From positions 1 to 39,545 of the forward strand of contig CANQZH010000001.1 in assembly GCA_947628245.1 (NCBI GenBank): a stretch of DNA of 39,545 nt, written 5' to 3'. The notes beneath the pieces are model-generated. The model was not told where the DNA came from and ran no database searches. It was given only the letters and a program-made list of their open reading frames with translations. This document shows positions 7,882-16,139 of this stretch, piece by piece. The position numbers and the translations under genes are program-made. This DNA comes from an uncultured Bacilli bacterium (lineage in GTDB: Bacteria; Bacillota_I; Bacilli_A; RF39; UBA660). Within the stretch, counting starts at the first letter, position 1. Every line of letters begins with the position of its first letter.

Positions 7882-9891
7882 TCATATTTCTTTTAAATCA
7901 GTTAAAACACTTCTTAAATGTTCTTCATCCCAAATCGGAATATTTAAATCAACTGCTTTTTGATATTTACTTCCTGGACTATCACCAACAATTACAAAAT
8001 CAGTTTTAGAAGAAACACTACTAGAAGGTTTAGCCCCATATTTATCTAAAATTTTCTCAATTTCATCACGAGTCATAAAAGAAATAGTTCCTGTAATAAC
8101 AAATCTTTTATCAGTTAATAAATCATTATTTTGAATTTCTTCTCCAGCATATTCCATATTTATTTTTAATTCTTTTAATTTATTTATTAATTCTAAATTT
8201 TCATCTTTATTAAAATAATCAGTTATATTTTTAGCTAATATTGGTCCAATATCTTTAATTTTTTGTAAATCTTCAAAAGTTTGTTCTTTTAAATTATCTA
8301 AAGTTTTAAAAGTTCTTGCTAATAATAAAGCCGTTTTATCCCCAATACCTTCTATTCCTAAACCAAATAATAATCTTTCTAAACTATTATTTTTACTATT
8401 AAAAATAGCCTCTAATAAATTATCAACACTTTTATTACCAAAACCTTCTAACTCAATTAAATCTTTTTTATGTTCATCTAAATGATAAATATCATCAATA
8501 TTTTTAATAAAACCTAAATTAAAAAAGTCTTCCATAATTCTTTCCCCAAAACCATCAATATTCATTGCATTTCTTGAAACAAAATGAATAAGCTTTTCAA
8601 TATTTTTTGCTGGACAATTAGGATTAAAACAATAATGGTCTACTTGTCCTTCTTTTTTACCTAAAGGTTCATTACATATTGGACAATTATTTATCATTTT
8701 AAAAGGAATTTCTTTACCAGTTCTTCTTTCTTTTTTAGGTTCAACTACTTCAGGAATAACATCACCAGCTTTTCGAATAGAAACAACATCTCCTATTCTT
8801 AAATCTTTTTCAATAATATAATCTTCATTATGTAAGCTAGCCCTTTTAATAGTAGAACCCATTACTAATACAGGATCTAAAACCGCATTAGGCGTTATTC
8901 TACCAGTTCTTCCTACGGTAAAAACAATATCTTTTAATTTAGTTAAAACTTCTAAAGCTGGAAATTTATAGGCAACAGCCCATCTTGGATACTTTGAAGT
9001 AAATCCTAATTGTTGTTGCATTTGTAAATCATTAACTTTAATAACCACGCCATCAATATCATAAGGTAAATATTCTCTTTTCTCACCATATTCGTGAATA
9101 AAATCTAATATTTCATCAATATTTTTAACTAATCGATTACAAGGATTAACTTTAAAACCAAGACTTTTCATATATTCTAAAGCTTCATAATGCGTATGAA
9201 TATCATAATCTAAAGGATTAGGTAAATGATAAATCCAAGTATTTAAATTTCTTTGAGCTGTTATTTTAGAATCTAATTGTCTAATTGAACCAGCAGTCGC
9301 ATTTCGACAATTTTGTAATTTATTAAGATTTAATTTTTCTCTTTCATAATTTAATTTAGCAAGAGTTTCTTTTTCCATATAAATCTCGCCTCTTACTTCA
9401 ATCGAAACAGGCTTCTTTAATTTTAATGGTAAACTTTTAATTGTTTTGACATTATGAGTTATATCTTCTCCCGTTGTTCCATCACCTCTTGTCACACCCA
9501 TTGTAAGAATTCCCTCTTCATAATGAAAACTACCACTTACTCCATCAATTTTAAGCTCACAAACATACTCTGGATCAAAACCATTTTTCCTAATTCGTTC
9601 ATCAAAAGCTCTAATCTCATCTTCATTAAAAACATCAGGTAAAGATAACATTGGTAATTTATGTTTAACTTTATTAAATTTATCAATTACTAAACCACCT
9701 ACTCTTTTAGTAGGAGAATTAAAATCATCAAACTCCGGAAATTCTTTTTCTAAATTTTCTAATTCCCTTAAATAATTATCAAATTCTTGATCAGTAATTG
9801 AAGGATTAGCTAATACATAATATTCATAATTAGCATCTTCTAATATTTTCCTTAAATTTAATATTCTTTCTTTAGCTTCAAAAGCATCCAA
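7882..9891 (-). CDS. ligA: NAD+-dependent DNA ligase LigA
   Basis: LigA seals nicks in replication and repair, using NAD+ as the source of AMP. The 669-residue protein has the full family order: Ia domain with NYEYYVLANPSITDQEFD near residue 21, adenylation domain with KIDG and catalytic Lys114, OB fold, a four-cysteine zinc finger (CPIC...CFNPNC near residues 403-425), helix-hairpin-helix repeats (about 440-580) and a C-terminal BRCT domain (about 590-669, FVITGTISFMTRDEIEKIL). The start is a TTG preceded by GGAG nine bases upstream; no in-frame ATG lies nearby. It follows a nucleotidyltransferase gene by 12 bases, in the pcrA-to-ligA operon. Confidence 0.97.
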   Translation of the reverse strand: MDAFEAKERILNLRKILEDANYEYYVLANPSITDQEFDNYLRELENLEKEFPEFDDFNSPTKRVGGLVIDKFNKVKHKLPMLSLPDVFNEDEIRAFDERIRKNGFDPEYVCELKIDGVSGSFHYEEGILTMGVTRGDGTTGEDITHNVKTIKSLPLKLKKPVSIEVRGEIYMEKETLAKLNYEREKLNLNKLQNCRNATAGSIRQLDSKITAQRNLNTWIYHLPNPLDYDIHTHYEALEYMKSLGFKVNPCNRLVKNIDEILDFIHEYGEKREYLPYDIDGVVIKVNDLQMQQQLGFTSKYPRWAVAYKFPALEVLTKLKDIVFTVGRTGRITPNAVLDPVLVMGSTIKRASLHNEDYIIEKDLRIGDVVSIRKAGDVIPEVVEPKKERRTGKEIPFKMINNCPICNEPLGKKEGQVDHYCFNPNCPAKNIEKLIHFVSRNAMNIDGFGERIMEDFFNLGFIKNIDDIYHLDEHKKDLIELEGFGNKSVDNLLEAIFNSKNNSLERLLFGLGIEGIGDKTALLLARTFKTLDNLKEQTFEDLQKIKDIGPILAKNITDYFNKDENLELINKLKELKINMEYAGEEIQNNDLLTDKRFVITGTISFMTRDEIEKILDKYGAKPSSSVSSKTDFVIVGDSPGSKYQKAVDLNIPIWDEEHLRSVLTDLKEI

Positions 9892-9903
9892 TTAAATCAT
9901 CTC

Positions 9904-10812
9904 CTATTTCCATAAATGATTAGGATAACTACCTTCCTTTTTTAATTTTAAAATCTTTTCTTTAACTAATGGTAAATCTTCTTGATAAGTCATCCCAATC
10001 CATTCATTTTTAGAAGGTCTACTATATATCTTTATTAACCCTTTCTCTAAATTTTTTTGTAAACAATCAGGAAGTAAAGCTTCACTAGCTAGAATAGTTT
10101 TAACATCTTGTTTAAAAAATTCTTCTAAATGATTAGCTAACAATTCATAAAAATCTTTCGTAAAACCAAACATATTCATACTTACTAAAGAATCAGGTAA
10201 AATATTAAATGGTTTAGTTCCATCTAATGGTGAAGCAATTATTTGATTATCCTTTTTTTCAATACTACACTCAGTAATCTTAACAACTTGTTCATTCTTA
10301 ATTTCACATACTCCTCTTTTAACTGCTCCACATAAACTAGCCGTTTTTTGATATTCATAAGGTATAGCTACATACTCATAAGATCCACGATTTTCTAAAA
10401 AGAAGTTAACAACTTGTTGATAAGCATCAAAACCATAAAAATCATCAGCATTAATAACAGCGAAATTAGCTGGAACTTCATCTTTAGTACAATAAATAGC
10501 TTGAGATGTTCCCCAAGGTTTAGTTCTTTCTTTTAAAATACTTAAATCATTATAAGGAATATCTTCTAACTTTTGAAAAGCATACTCTACCTTAATATGT
10601 CCTTCTAATCTCTTACCAACCGTTTTTTCAAAATCATCTAATAATTCTTCTTTAATAACAAACACAACCTTATTAAAACCAGCTCTTAAAGCATCATAAA
10701 CCGAATAATCAAGTAAAAAATTACCATCATCATCAACTGGTTGTAATTGTTTTAAACCACCAAATCGACTACCCATTCCTGCAGCCATAACTACTAACGT
10801 TAAATCTTTCAT
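9904..10812 (-). CDS. NTP-transferase-fold nucleotidyltransferase, substrate unknown
   Basis: The 302-residue protein starts with the sugar-nucleotide pyrophosphorylase loop VVMAAGMGSRFGGLKQLQPV (residues 7-26) that binds the NTP, and has an Asp-rich metal site in FAVINADDFYG. The rest follows the Rossmann-like NTP-transferase fold, with a C-terminal segment SRPSKNEWIGMTYQEDLP. Such enzymes join a nucleotide to a sugar phosphate or a choline-like phosphate, but the sequence does not show which. Its ATG overlaps the stop of the preceding small gene (ATGA), and ligA follows, so it is inserted in the pcrA-ligA operon. Ribosome site GAGG is seen upstream. Confidence 0.85.
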   Translation of the reverse strand: MKDLTLVVMAAGMGSRFGGLKQLQPVDDDGNFLLDYSVYDALRAGFNKVVFVIKEELLDDFEKTVGKRLEGHIKVEYAFQKLEDIPYNDLSILKERTKPWGTSQAIYCTKDEVPANFAVINADDFYGFDAYQQVVNFFLENRGSYEYVAIPYEYQKTASLCGAVKRGVCEIKNEQVVKITECSIEKKDNQIIASPLDGTKPFNILPDSLVSMNMFGFTKDFYELLANHLEEFFKQDVKTILASEALLPDCLQKNLEKGLIKIYSRPSKNEWIGMTYQEDLPLVKEKILKLKKEGSYPNHLWK

Positions 10813-11162
10813 CTTCCTCTTACCTCTTTCAAATTATGATTTAAATTATATAATGAACATCTTAAATCATCCCCACGAGCCCGAAAACAAAGAACTCCAT
10901 TATAAACTATAAGTGATTCATAAAATTTATATAAGGGATTTAAATAAATATATAAATAAGCTCCATCTTCTAACCAATTTATAATATTATCTTCCTCTTT
11001 AAACCAAAAAGAAACATCTTCATTTTGATTTATACACTCTATATTATTATCTTGCTTTTTTTCAAATAACATACTCTTTAATTTATTTTTTTCTTTATAT
11101 ACTATTAATTCTAAATTATACCTACTCATCATAGAATTTAATAATGAAATATTTTTCATCAT
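10809..11162 (-). CDS. Small hypothetical protein between pcrA and the nucleotidyltransferase
   Basis: This 117-residue protein is not recognised. It has no signal peptide and no membrane helix; it looks like a soluble alpha/beta protein with many aromatic residues, including VSFWFKEEDNIINWLEDGAY and LYIYLNPLYKFYESL. The stop overlaps the start of the next gene (ATGA), and the start lies four bases after the end of pcrA, so it is tightly packed in the operon and almost certainly real. A double ATG is present; GAGG lies five bases before the first. Its place directly before a nucleotidyltransferase gene may mean the two work together, which is only inferred from position. Confidence 0.7.
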   Translation of the reverse strand: MMKNISLLNSMMSRYNLELIVYKEKNKLKSMLFEKKQDNNIECINQNEDVSFWFKEEDNIINWLEDGAYLYIYLNPLYKFYESLIVYNGVLCFRARGDDLRCSLYNLNHNLKEVRGR

Positions 11163-11166
11163 AACC

Positions 11167-13242
11167 TCATATTTTCCTTAAACTTTTATGGTTTTTCATT
11201 AATTTTCTAATTCCATAATTTTTGCTAAAAGCAATTGTAACAATAGTTTTTTCAACACCTACTACAACACCTTTACCATAAACCGTGTGCATAACTACAT
11301 CCCCAACATTGTAATCAACATCTTCCTTAGAATAAACATCATCCTTAACAAAATTATTAGGTTGAGCTTTTTCTTTAGTTTCTAACAACTCTGAATCAAT
11401 TTCAGCAATAAACCGACTAGGTGGATAACTATTCTCATGACCATATAGCATTCTTTGCCGAGCATTTAATAAATATAATCTTTTTTTAGCTCTTGTAATA
11501 CCAACATAACATAATCTTCTTTCTTCTTCAAGACCATCAGGTTCTAAAAAAGAATTTTGATGAGGAAAAATACCATCTTCCATTCCAACTAAGAAAACAA
11601 CATCAAACTCTAAACCTTTAGCACTATGAATAGTCATTAAAGTTACAACATCATCATCTTCTTTATGTTCTGAAATATCCGCAACTAAACTAATTTCCTC
11701 TAAAAAATCTTGTAAATTAGCTGAACCAGTTTGTTCTTCAAAACTAGCCGTTATACTTCTAAATTCCATTAAATTATCAAGCCTTAATTCATCTTCTAAA
11801 CTATCACTACTAAATTCAGCCTTTAATCCCGACTTATTTAAAATATCATCAACTAATTCCGTTAAACTTAAAGAATCACTATCAATAATTAATTCTTGAA
11901 TTAAATTTTTAAAGACAAGTTCTTTACCACCATTAATAGTTTCAAATAAACTAGTATTATTAATAGTAGCCATTTCTTCTAATTTATTAATCGTTGAAGC
12001 TCCAATCCCTCTTTTAGGAGAATTAATTACTCTTCTTAAAGAAATATCATCATTAGGATTTAAAATTAATCTCATATAACAAATTAAATCTTTAATTTCT
12101 TTACGACTATAAAAATAAAAACTTCCCACCACTTTATAAGGCATATTAGCTTTTAAAAACTGTTCTTCAGCAACTCTTGCTTGAGCATTAGTCCGATAAA
12201 AAACCGCAATATCCTTTTTCTTAAAACCTTCTAGTAATAAAGAATTAATTTCATCTAAAACTAAATTAATCTCGTGACGTTCATTATTAGCTTTTAAATA
12301 CTTAATTTTAATTCCTTCACCATTATGAGAAACTAAATCCTTTTCTTTACGATCTTTATTATTTTTAATAACAGAATTTGCTGCATCCAAAATAATTTTA
12401 GTACTTCGATAATTATCAATCAAAGAAATAACTTTAACATTTAAAAAATCTTTTTCAAAATTTAAAATATTTTTATAATTAGCACCTCTAAACATATAAA
12501 TAGATTGATCAGGATCTCCAACAACAAATATATTTTTATATTTCTTAGATAATAATTTAACCATTTTATATTGAACTTCATTAGTATCTTGATATTCATC
12601 TATTAAAATATATTTAAAACGATCTTGATAATGTTCTAAAACATTTTTATCAGTTTGAAATAACTTAACTGGTAACACCAATAAATCATCAAAATCAACT
12701 GAATTATTTTTACGAAGCTTTAATTGATATTCTAGGTAAACATCATAAGCAATTTTCTCTACATCCGTATTAAAAAATTGCTCTATTTCAGCATCACTTA
12801 ACATTTCATTTTTAATAAAACTAATTCGATTTCTAATATATGATGATGATATTTCTTTACTATCAAAACCTTTATCTTTCAAAATTTTCTTAATTAAACT
12901 AAGAACATCATCACTATCTAAAATCGTAAAATTCCGATCCATCCCTAATTTTAAAGCATTTTCTCTAATTATTCTTAAACCAAAAGAATGAAATGTTCCT
13001 AAAAAAGCTTCATTATTAGGAACTAATAACTCTAAACGATCTTTCATTTCTTTAGCAGCTTTATTCGTAAAAGTAATCGCTAATATCTGATAATCAGGTA
13101 TGCCTTGTAATATTAAAGAAGCTATTCTTGTTGTTAAAACTTTAGTTTTACCAGAACCAGCACCCGCAATTACTAAACAAGGTCCATCACGATGCAAAAC
13201 AGCTTCTTTTTGTCTTTCATTAAAATCTTGTAAATCTATCAT
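11167..13242 (-). CDS. pcrA: UvrD/PcrA superfamily 1 DNA helicase
   Basis: PcrA is an ATP-driven 3'-5' helicase for repair and for clearing replication and transcription conflicts. The 691-residue protein carries all SF1A motifs: Q motif LNERQ-like FNERQKEAV, Walker A AGAGSGKT (Lys32), TFTNKAAKEM, DEYQD (residues 215-219), GDPDQSIYMFRGA, and late motifs VTLMTIHSAKGLEFDVVF and RRLCYVGITRAK. The C-terminal 50 residues (YNVGDVVMHTVYGKGVVVGV) form the Tudor-like domain that binds RNA polymerase. It is followed by a small orphan gene, a nucleotidyltransferase and ligA; pcrA-ligA linkage is usual in Bacillota. It has its own extended -10 promoter and lies downstream of the pilus-locus terminator. 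Confidence 0.97.
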   Translation of the reverse strand: MIDLQDFNERQKEAVLHRDGPCLVIAGAGSGKTKVLTTRIASLILQGIPDYQILAITFTNKAAKEMKDRLELLVPNNEAFLGTFHSFGLRIIRENALKLGMDRNFTILDSDDVLSLIKKILKDKGFDSKEISSSYIRNRISFIKNEMLSDAEIEQFFNTDVEKIAYDVYLEYQLKLRKNNSVDFDDLLVLPVKLFQTDKNVLEHYQDRFKYILIDEYQDTNEVQYKMVKLLSKKYKNIFVVGDPDQSIYMFRGANYKNILNFEKDFLNVKVISLIDNYRSTKIILDAANSVIKNNKDRKEKDLVSHNGEGIKIKYLKANNERHEINLVLDEINSLLLEGFKKKDIAVFYRTNAQARVAEEQFLKANMPYKVVGSFYFYSRKEIKDLICYMRLILNPNDDISLRRVINSPKRGIGASTINKLEEMATINNTSLFETINGGKELVFKNLIQELIIDSDSLSLTELVDDILNKSGLKAEFSSDSLEDELRLDNLMEFRSITASFEEQTGSANLQDFLEEISLVADISEHKEDDDVVTLMTIHSAKGLEFDVVFLVGMEDGIFPHQNSFLEPDGLEEERRLCYVGITRAKKRLYLLNARQRMLYGHENSYPPSRFIAEIDSELLETKEKAQPNNFVKDDVYSKEDVDYNVGDVVMHTVYGKGVVVGVEKTIVTIAFSKNYGIRKLMKNHKSLRKI

Positions 13243-13268
13243 GCTAACACAACCTTCTTTATGAAATA

Positions 13269-13277
13269 ATTATAACA
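13269..13277 (-). promoter_or_regulatory. Extended -10 promoter of pcrA
   Basis: TGTTATAAT on the minus strand (13277-13269) is a consensus extended -10 element, 27 bases before the pcrA ATG. The -35 region is only a T-rich tract left by the upstream terminator. Confidence 0.6.
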
Positions 13278-13290
13278 AAATAAGAGTTTT

Positions 13291-13312
13291 AAAAAAAGCA
13301 ATTTCTTGCTTT
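13291..13312 (-). terminator. Intrinsic terminator closing the pilin operon
   Basis: On the minus strand AAAGCAA (13312-13306), a GAAA tetraloop and TTGCTTT (13301-13295) are followed by T residues to 13291. The hairpin starts inside the stop codon of the CpaE-like gene. Confidence 0.88.
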
Positions 13313-14348
13313 ATTTAAAAATATTAAATAATTTTCCACCTTTATCATTACTACTAATATTACTACTAAAACCTAATTTTTGTAACAATGCTTCTAATTC
13401 ATAATGATTATCTAATTTATCATCTAAATAAGGAATATTAAAATATACTTTACTATTAGATTCACTTTCAAAATCACCAACATCATTATTATCTAATACA
13501 CTACGATTTAAAATAATTTTTTCTCCCTTAAGTTTATCAAATATTTGAGGATCTTTTCTAATTAATTTATTTAATTTAATTAAACCTGGTTCAATTAAAT
13601 ATAAAACATCTGTACAATAATCAGTAGCCCCTTCTTCATTTAAATCAATTAAAATAACATCACGATTATAATTAGTAGAAATAAATTTTTGTAATTCAAA
13701 ATGATTAGTATTAGTTAAAGATCGATCATTTAAATAAACAAAATCATTTTTATCAACTTCTACGGCAACAACATTATAATTTTTTTCTAATTGTTTTTTC
13801 AATAAATAAGTTAAAGTAGTACTTCCCGCGTGTTCTGTAATATTTTTTAATCCGATAATTCTAATTGACCTTTTAGATTCAGTAATAACTTCTTCTCTTT
13901 TATTATTTTTATCTTTTTTAGAAGAATGATGTGAATCACTTTCCACATTAGAATCATCAATCATTAAATTTAATTGATGATACTGAGCTACATCTTTATA
14001 ACTATTAGGATTATCAATTAAAAACTTAATAGCATCTATATTTCGGGTGAAATTATAAATTCCCATCGAAACTAAAGAAGATAAATATCTTGGACTATTA
14101 ACAACTTCACTATCATCTAATAAAATAACTACTTTACTCATATCCATATTAACTGATAACTCTTGAATAACTGCTATATTTTGATAGTCTTTTATTGATG
14201 TTATATCTAATACCATTTTATTATAAAAGAAATTACTAAATTGTGAAATTAATTCTTCAGGAGTAAATTCACCATTAATACTCTTAATAATATCAATATC
14301 TAAATTATTCAATAACGCTTCATATTTATTAACAACTTTTACATTCAT
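13311..14348 (-). CDS. CpaE/TadZ-like pilus protein with degenerate P-loop
   Basis: The 345-residue protein is last in the pilin operon, where Tad loci often carry CpaE/TadZ, a MinD/ParA-like ATPase that localises the pilus machine. Residues 1-115 resemble the receiver-like N-domain (VVILLDDSEVV, SLVSMGIYNF), residues 130-160 are a charged linker, and 161-330 look like a MinD-type domain: RIIGLKN, then EHAGSTTLTYLLKKQL where the P-loop should be, VVAVEVDK, VILIDLNEEG and IILNRSV. The P-loop lacks the usual Gly-Lys-Thr lysine; AGSTT replaces GGxGKTT, so ATP hydrolysis is doubtful. Assignment rests on layout and position rather than strong motifs. Confidence 0.65.
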   Translation of the reverse strand: MNVKVVNKYEALLNNLDIDIIKSINGEFTPEELISQFSNFFYNKMVLDITSIKDYQNIAVIQELSVNMDMSKVVILLDDSEVVNSPRYLSSLVSMGIYNFTRNIDAIKFLIDNPNSYKDVAQYHQLNLMIDDSNVESDSHHSSKKDKNNKREEVITESKRSIRIIGLKNITEHAGSTTLTYLLKKQLEKNYNVVAVEVDKNDFVYLNDRSLTNTNHFELQKFISTNYNRDVILIDLNEEGATDYCTDVLYLIEPGLIKLNKLIRKDPQIFDKLKGEKIILNRSVLDNNDVGDFESESNSKVYFNIPYLDDKLDNHYELEALLQKLGFSSNISSNDKGGKLFNIFK

Positions 14349-14359
14349 AATCTACACTC

Positions 14360-14848
14360 CTATCCTATTTTATAATTTAAATTATCAGCTGGATAATTAA
14401 CATCAATACTTTCACCAAAAACATTAAAAGTTAACAAATCACCTATAACTGGTAAATTAAACTTGAAAAAAAATCTTACTTGATATTTAGAACGTTTAGG
14501 CAAATTTGTTGTCTTTGTACTTATTTTACTTACACAATAATAATACTTTACCTTACTATTACTTACTAACTCTAAAGATGTTGAAGATAAATTTCTTGAA
14601 CCATAATCTCCTTCATTACAATAATGCATAGTTGTATAATTATTATATAATAAATAATTGTTTATTAATTTAATAGCCCCTTTATCACCATCTCTTAAAC
14701 CTTCATATTTTTCAATAAAAGATAATGCCTCATTCTTAATTTTAAATACTTTATTATAATTTAATGATAAAGATAAAAATGAAACAAAGATTAACATAAA
14801 TGCTACTACTAAACCAACTAACCATATACTACCCGTTGACTGTCTCAT
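14360..14848 (-). CDS. TadE-like pseudopilin 2
   Basis: The 162-residue protein begins MRQSTGSIWLVGL and has a single N-terminal hydrophobic helix (residues about 8-30) and an exported C-terminal domain with two cysteines (in MHYCNEGDY and YYYCVSKIS). It is a paralogue of the gene just upstream: both share the short polar start, the helix, and a late pattern of F/Y-rich strand, LP-(I/V)-x-x-L and a following FNV/FKV strand. This is the layout of TadE/TadF minor pilins. The gene follows the first TadE-like gene by 8 bases and precedes the CpaE-like gene by 11. Ribosome site TAGGTG lies upstream. Its role in pilus initiation or tip formation is inferred from the locus. Confidence 0.72.
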   Translation of the reverse strand: MRQSTGSIWLVGLVVAFMLIFVSFLSLSLNYNKVFKIKNEALSFIEKYEGLRDGDKGAIKLINNYLLYNNYTTMHYCNEGDYGSRNLSSTSLELVSNSKVKYYYCVSKISTKTTNLPKRSKYQVRFFFKFNLPVIGDLLTFNVFGESIDVNYPADNLNYKIG

Positions 14849-14856
14849 AAATTCAC

Positions 14857-15330
14857 CTACCCTACATATATCGTCTTAGTATCGCCTTGAACTTTAAAAT
14901 TAAATAAATCATGAAAAATTGGCAAATCTAATTGATAAAATACTTCTACACGATAGTAAGATACTGATGGCAATTCATTAGCATAAGTAGAAGATGTATT
15001 ACTAATAACTTTAGCAATACAAAATGCCGCATTATTACTACTTGCTATTTTTCCTTCCCTTGTATAACCTTGATAACCAGCATCACAAGTTCCAGTAGTA
15101 CGATATGCACTATCAGTTAAATATTGAGCAATTTCGCATAAAGCACCATCATCTCCACTACATTCACCACTAATATCTAAACCATTATGAGTTTGTATAG
15201 TTTGAATTATTCGGTCTTTAACATTAAATGCTTTGGACTGATTAATAGTTAGACACATAAAACCAGAAAAAAGCAAGACAAAAACGATTACTATTTGAAA
15301 TAGCCAAGTTCCACCAATCGCTTCTCTCAT
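14857..15330 (-). CDS. TadE-like pseudopilin 1
   Basis: This 157-residue protein begins MREAIGGTWLFQIVIVF, followed by a hydrophobic helix to about residue 28 and an exported domain. It has four cysteines in the exported domain (ISGECSGDDG, GALCEIAQYL, TGTCDAGY, AAFCIAKVI), allowing two disulfides, plus one in the N-terminal helix. The C-terminal part SYYRVEVFYQLDLPIFHDLF matches the equivalent part of the next gene, showing they are paralogues. The short polar N-terminus M-R-E-A-x-G is shared with the pilins upstream. The start ATG has AAAGGGG ahead of it. It is read as a minor pilin of the Tad type because of helix, size and position. Confidence 0.72.
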   Translation of the reverse strand: MREAIGGTWLFQIVIVFVLLFSGFMCLTINQSKAFNVKDRIIQTIQTHNGLDISGECSGDDGALCEIAQYLTDSAYRTTGTCDAGYQGYTREGKIASSNNAAFCIAKVISNTSSTYANELPSVSYYRVEVFYQLDLPIFHDLFNFKVQGDTKTIYVG

Positions 15331-15348
15331 TATAATACCCCTTTTCTA

Positions 15349-15582
15349 TTAACCTTTCCAAACGCATTTAAAATCTTCGCCTTTTTTTCCCTTTAAATGA
15401 CAATTTACCTCAACACAATTATTATCAGGACATTTTTCACAAATTGCTTGGGAACACTTAGTATTGGAATTCATATTATTTCTAATTACTGGCCATAAAG
15501 CAAAATAGAAAAAAGCAGCTAGACCAGCTATTGCCATTATAATAACAACTGACATATTCAATTCTCCAGATGCTTCTTTCAC
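15349..15582 (-). CDS. Cysteine-rich short pilin 3
   Basis: This 77-residue protein has the pilin layout of the two upstream copies: MKEASGELNMSVVIIMAIAG, a hydrophobic helix to about residue 32, and a small exported domain. It is the most divergent copy and has six cysteines (43, 48, 51, 56, 61, 73) against four in the others, so up to three disulfides are possible. The start is GTG with a perfect ribosome site AAAGGAGGT. Flp-type pilins are of this size, and the position ahead of TadE-like genes fits. It may be a minor or variant subunit rather than the main pilin. Confidence 0.75.
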   Translation of the reverse strand: MKEASGELNMSVVIIMAIAGLAAFFYFALWPVIRNNMNSNTKCSQAICEKCPDNNCVEVNCHLKGKKGEDFKCVWKG

Positions 15583-15595
15583 TTTTTTACCTCCT

Positions 15596-15832
15596 TTATT
15601 TTGGACTTACATCGGTTCCACTACAATCAAGATAAGTAGGATTTCCATCTTTATCTAAAGCTTCACATACATTACGTTTATCATTACAAGAATAAGCAGA
15701 TGCACATAATGTTTGACGATTTAAATTATTTTTTATTGCAGGCCATATAAACGCATAGAAAAATGCTGCTATTGCGGCTATTGCTACTACAGTTATAACT
15801 GTAATATTCAATTCACCCGTCGCTTCTTTCAT
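15596..15832 (-). CDS. Cysteine-rich short pilin 2
   Basis: The 78-residue protein is a tandem copy of pilin 1. The first 43 residues, including MKEATGELNITVITVV and the whole membrane helix up to Cys43, are identical in the two; the exported tails (about 35 residues) differ while keeping four cysteines (43, 49, 56, 70) and a KDGN turn. The DNA of the shared part differs at only a few mostly silent positions, pointing to recent duplication or to strong selection on the helix. The ribosome site AGAGGTGA lies upstream. Flp-type pilin by size, helix and locus. Confidence 0.8.
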   Translation of the reverse strand: MKEATGELNITVITVVAIAAIAAFFYAFIWPAIKNNLNRQTLCASAYSCNDKRNVCEALDKDGNPTYLDCSGTDVSPK

Positions 15833-15848
15833 TTACTTATCACCTCTA

Positions 15849-16079
15849 TCATTTAACTGATGTATCTTGTGGTGTACAATTTACAGTAACTACATTTCCA
15901 TCTTTATCTAAGGCACTACAAGAAGTACCCTCACAATGATAAGCAGATGAGCATAATGTTTGACGATTTAAATTATTTTTTATTGCAGGCCATATAAATG
16001 CATAGAAAAATGCTGCTATTGCTGCTATTGCTACTACAGTAATAACTGTTATATTTAATTCACCTGTCGCTTCTTTCAT
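15849..16079 (-). CDS. Cysteine-rich short pilin 1 (probable major pilin)
   Basis: The 76-residue protein begins MKEATGELNITVITVVAI, has one hydrophobic helix (about residues 10-32), a short basic stretch and an exported tail with four cysteines (43, 49, 54, 68). It is first in the operon, directly after the best promoter in the window and with a strong ribosome site (GGAGGG), so it should be the most abundant product, as expected of a main filament subunit. Flp pilins are similarly short, with one helix and almost no globular domain, but they usually have a longer leader and a Glu at position +5; neither is seen here. Pilin identity is inferred from layout and locus. Confidence 0.8.
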   Translation of the reverse strand: MKEATGELNITVITVVAIAAIAAFFYAFIWPAIKNNLNRQTLCSSAYHCEGTSCSALDKDGNVVTVNCTPQDTSVK

Positions 16080-16106
16080 TTCATTCCCTCCTTCAATTCT
16101 ATTAGT

Positions 16107-16135
16107 ATTATAACTTTTTTAATTAAAATTATCAA
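16107..16135 (-). promoter_or_regulatory. Strong sigma-A promoter of the pilin operon
   Basis: On the minus strand TTGATA (16135-16130), a 17-base spacer and a perfect TATAAT (16112-16107) lie 28 bases before the pilin ATG. The -35 starts just after the YfhO-like gene. Confidence 0.88.
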
Positions 16136-16139
16136 CCAT

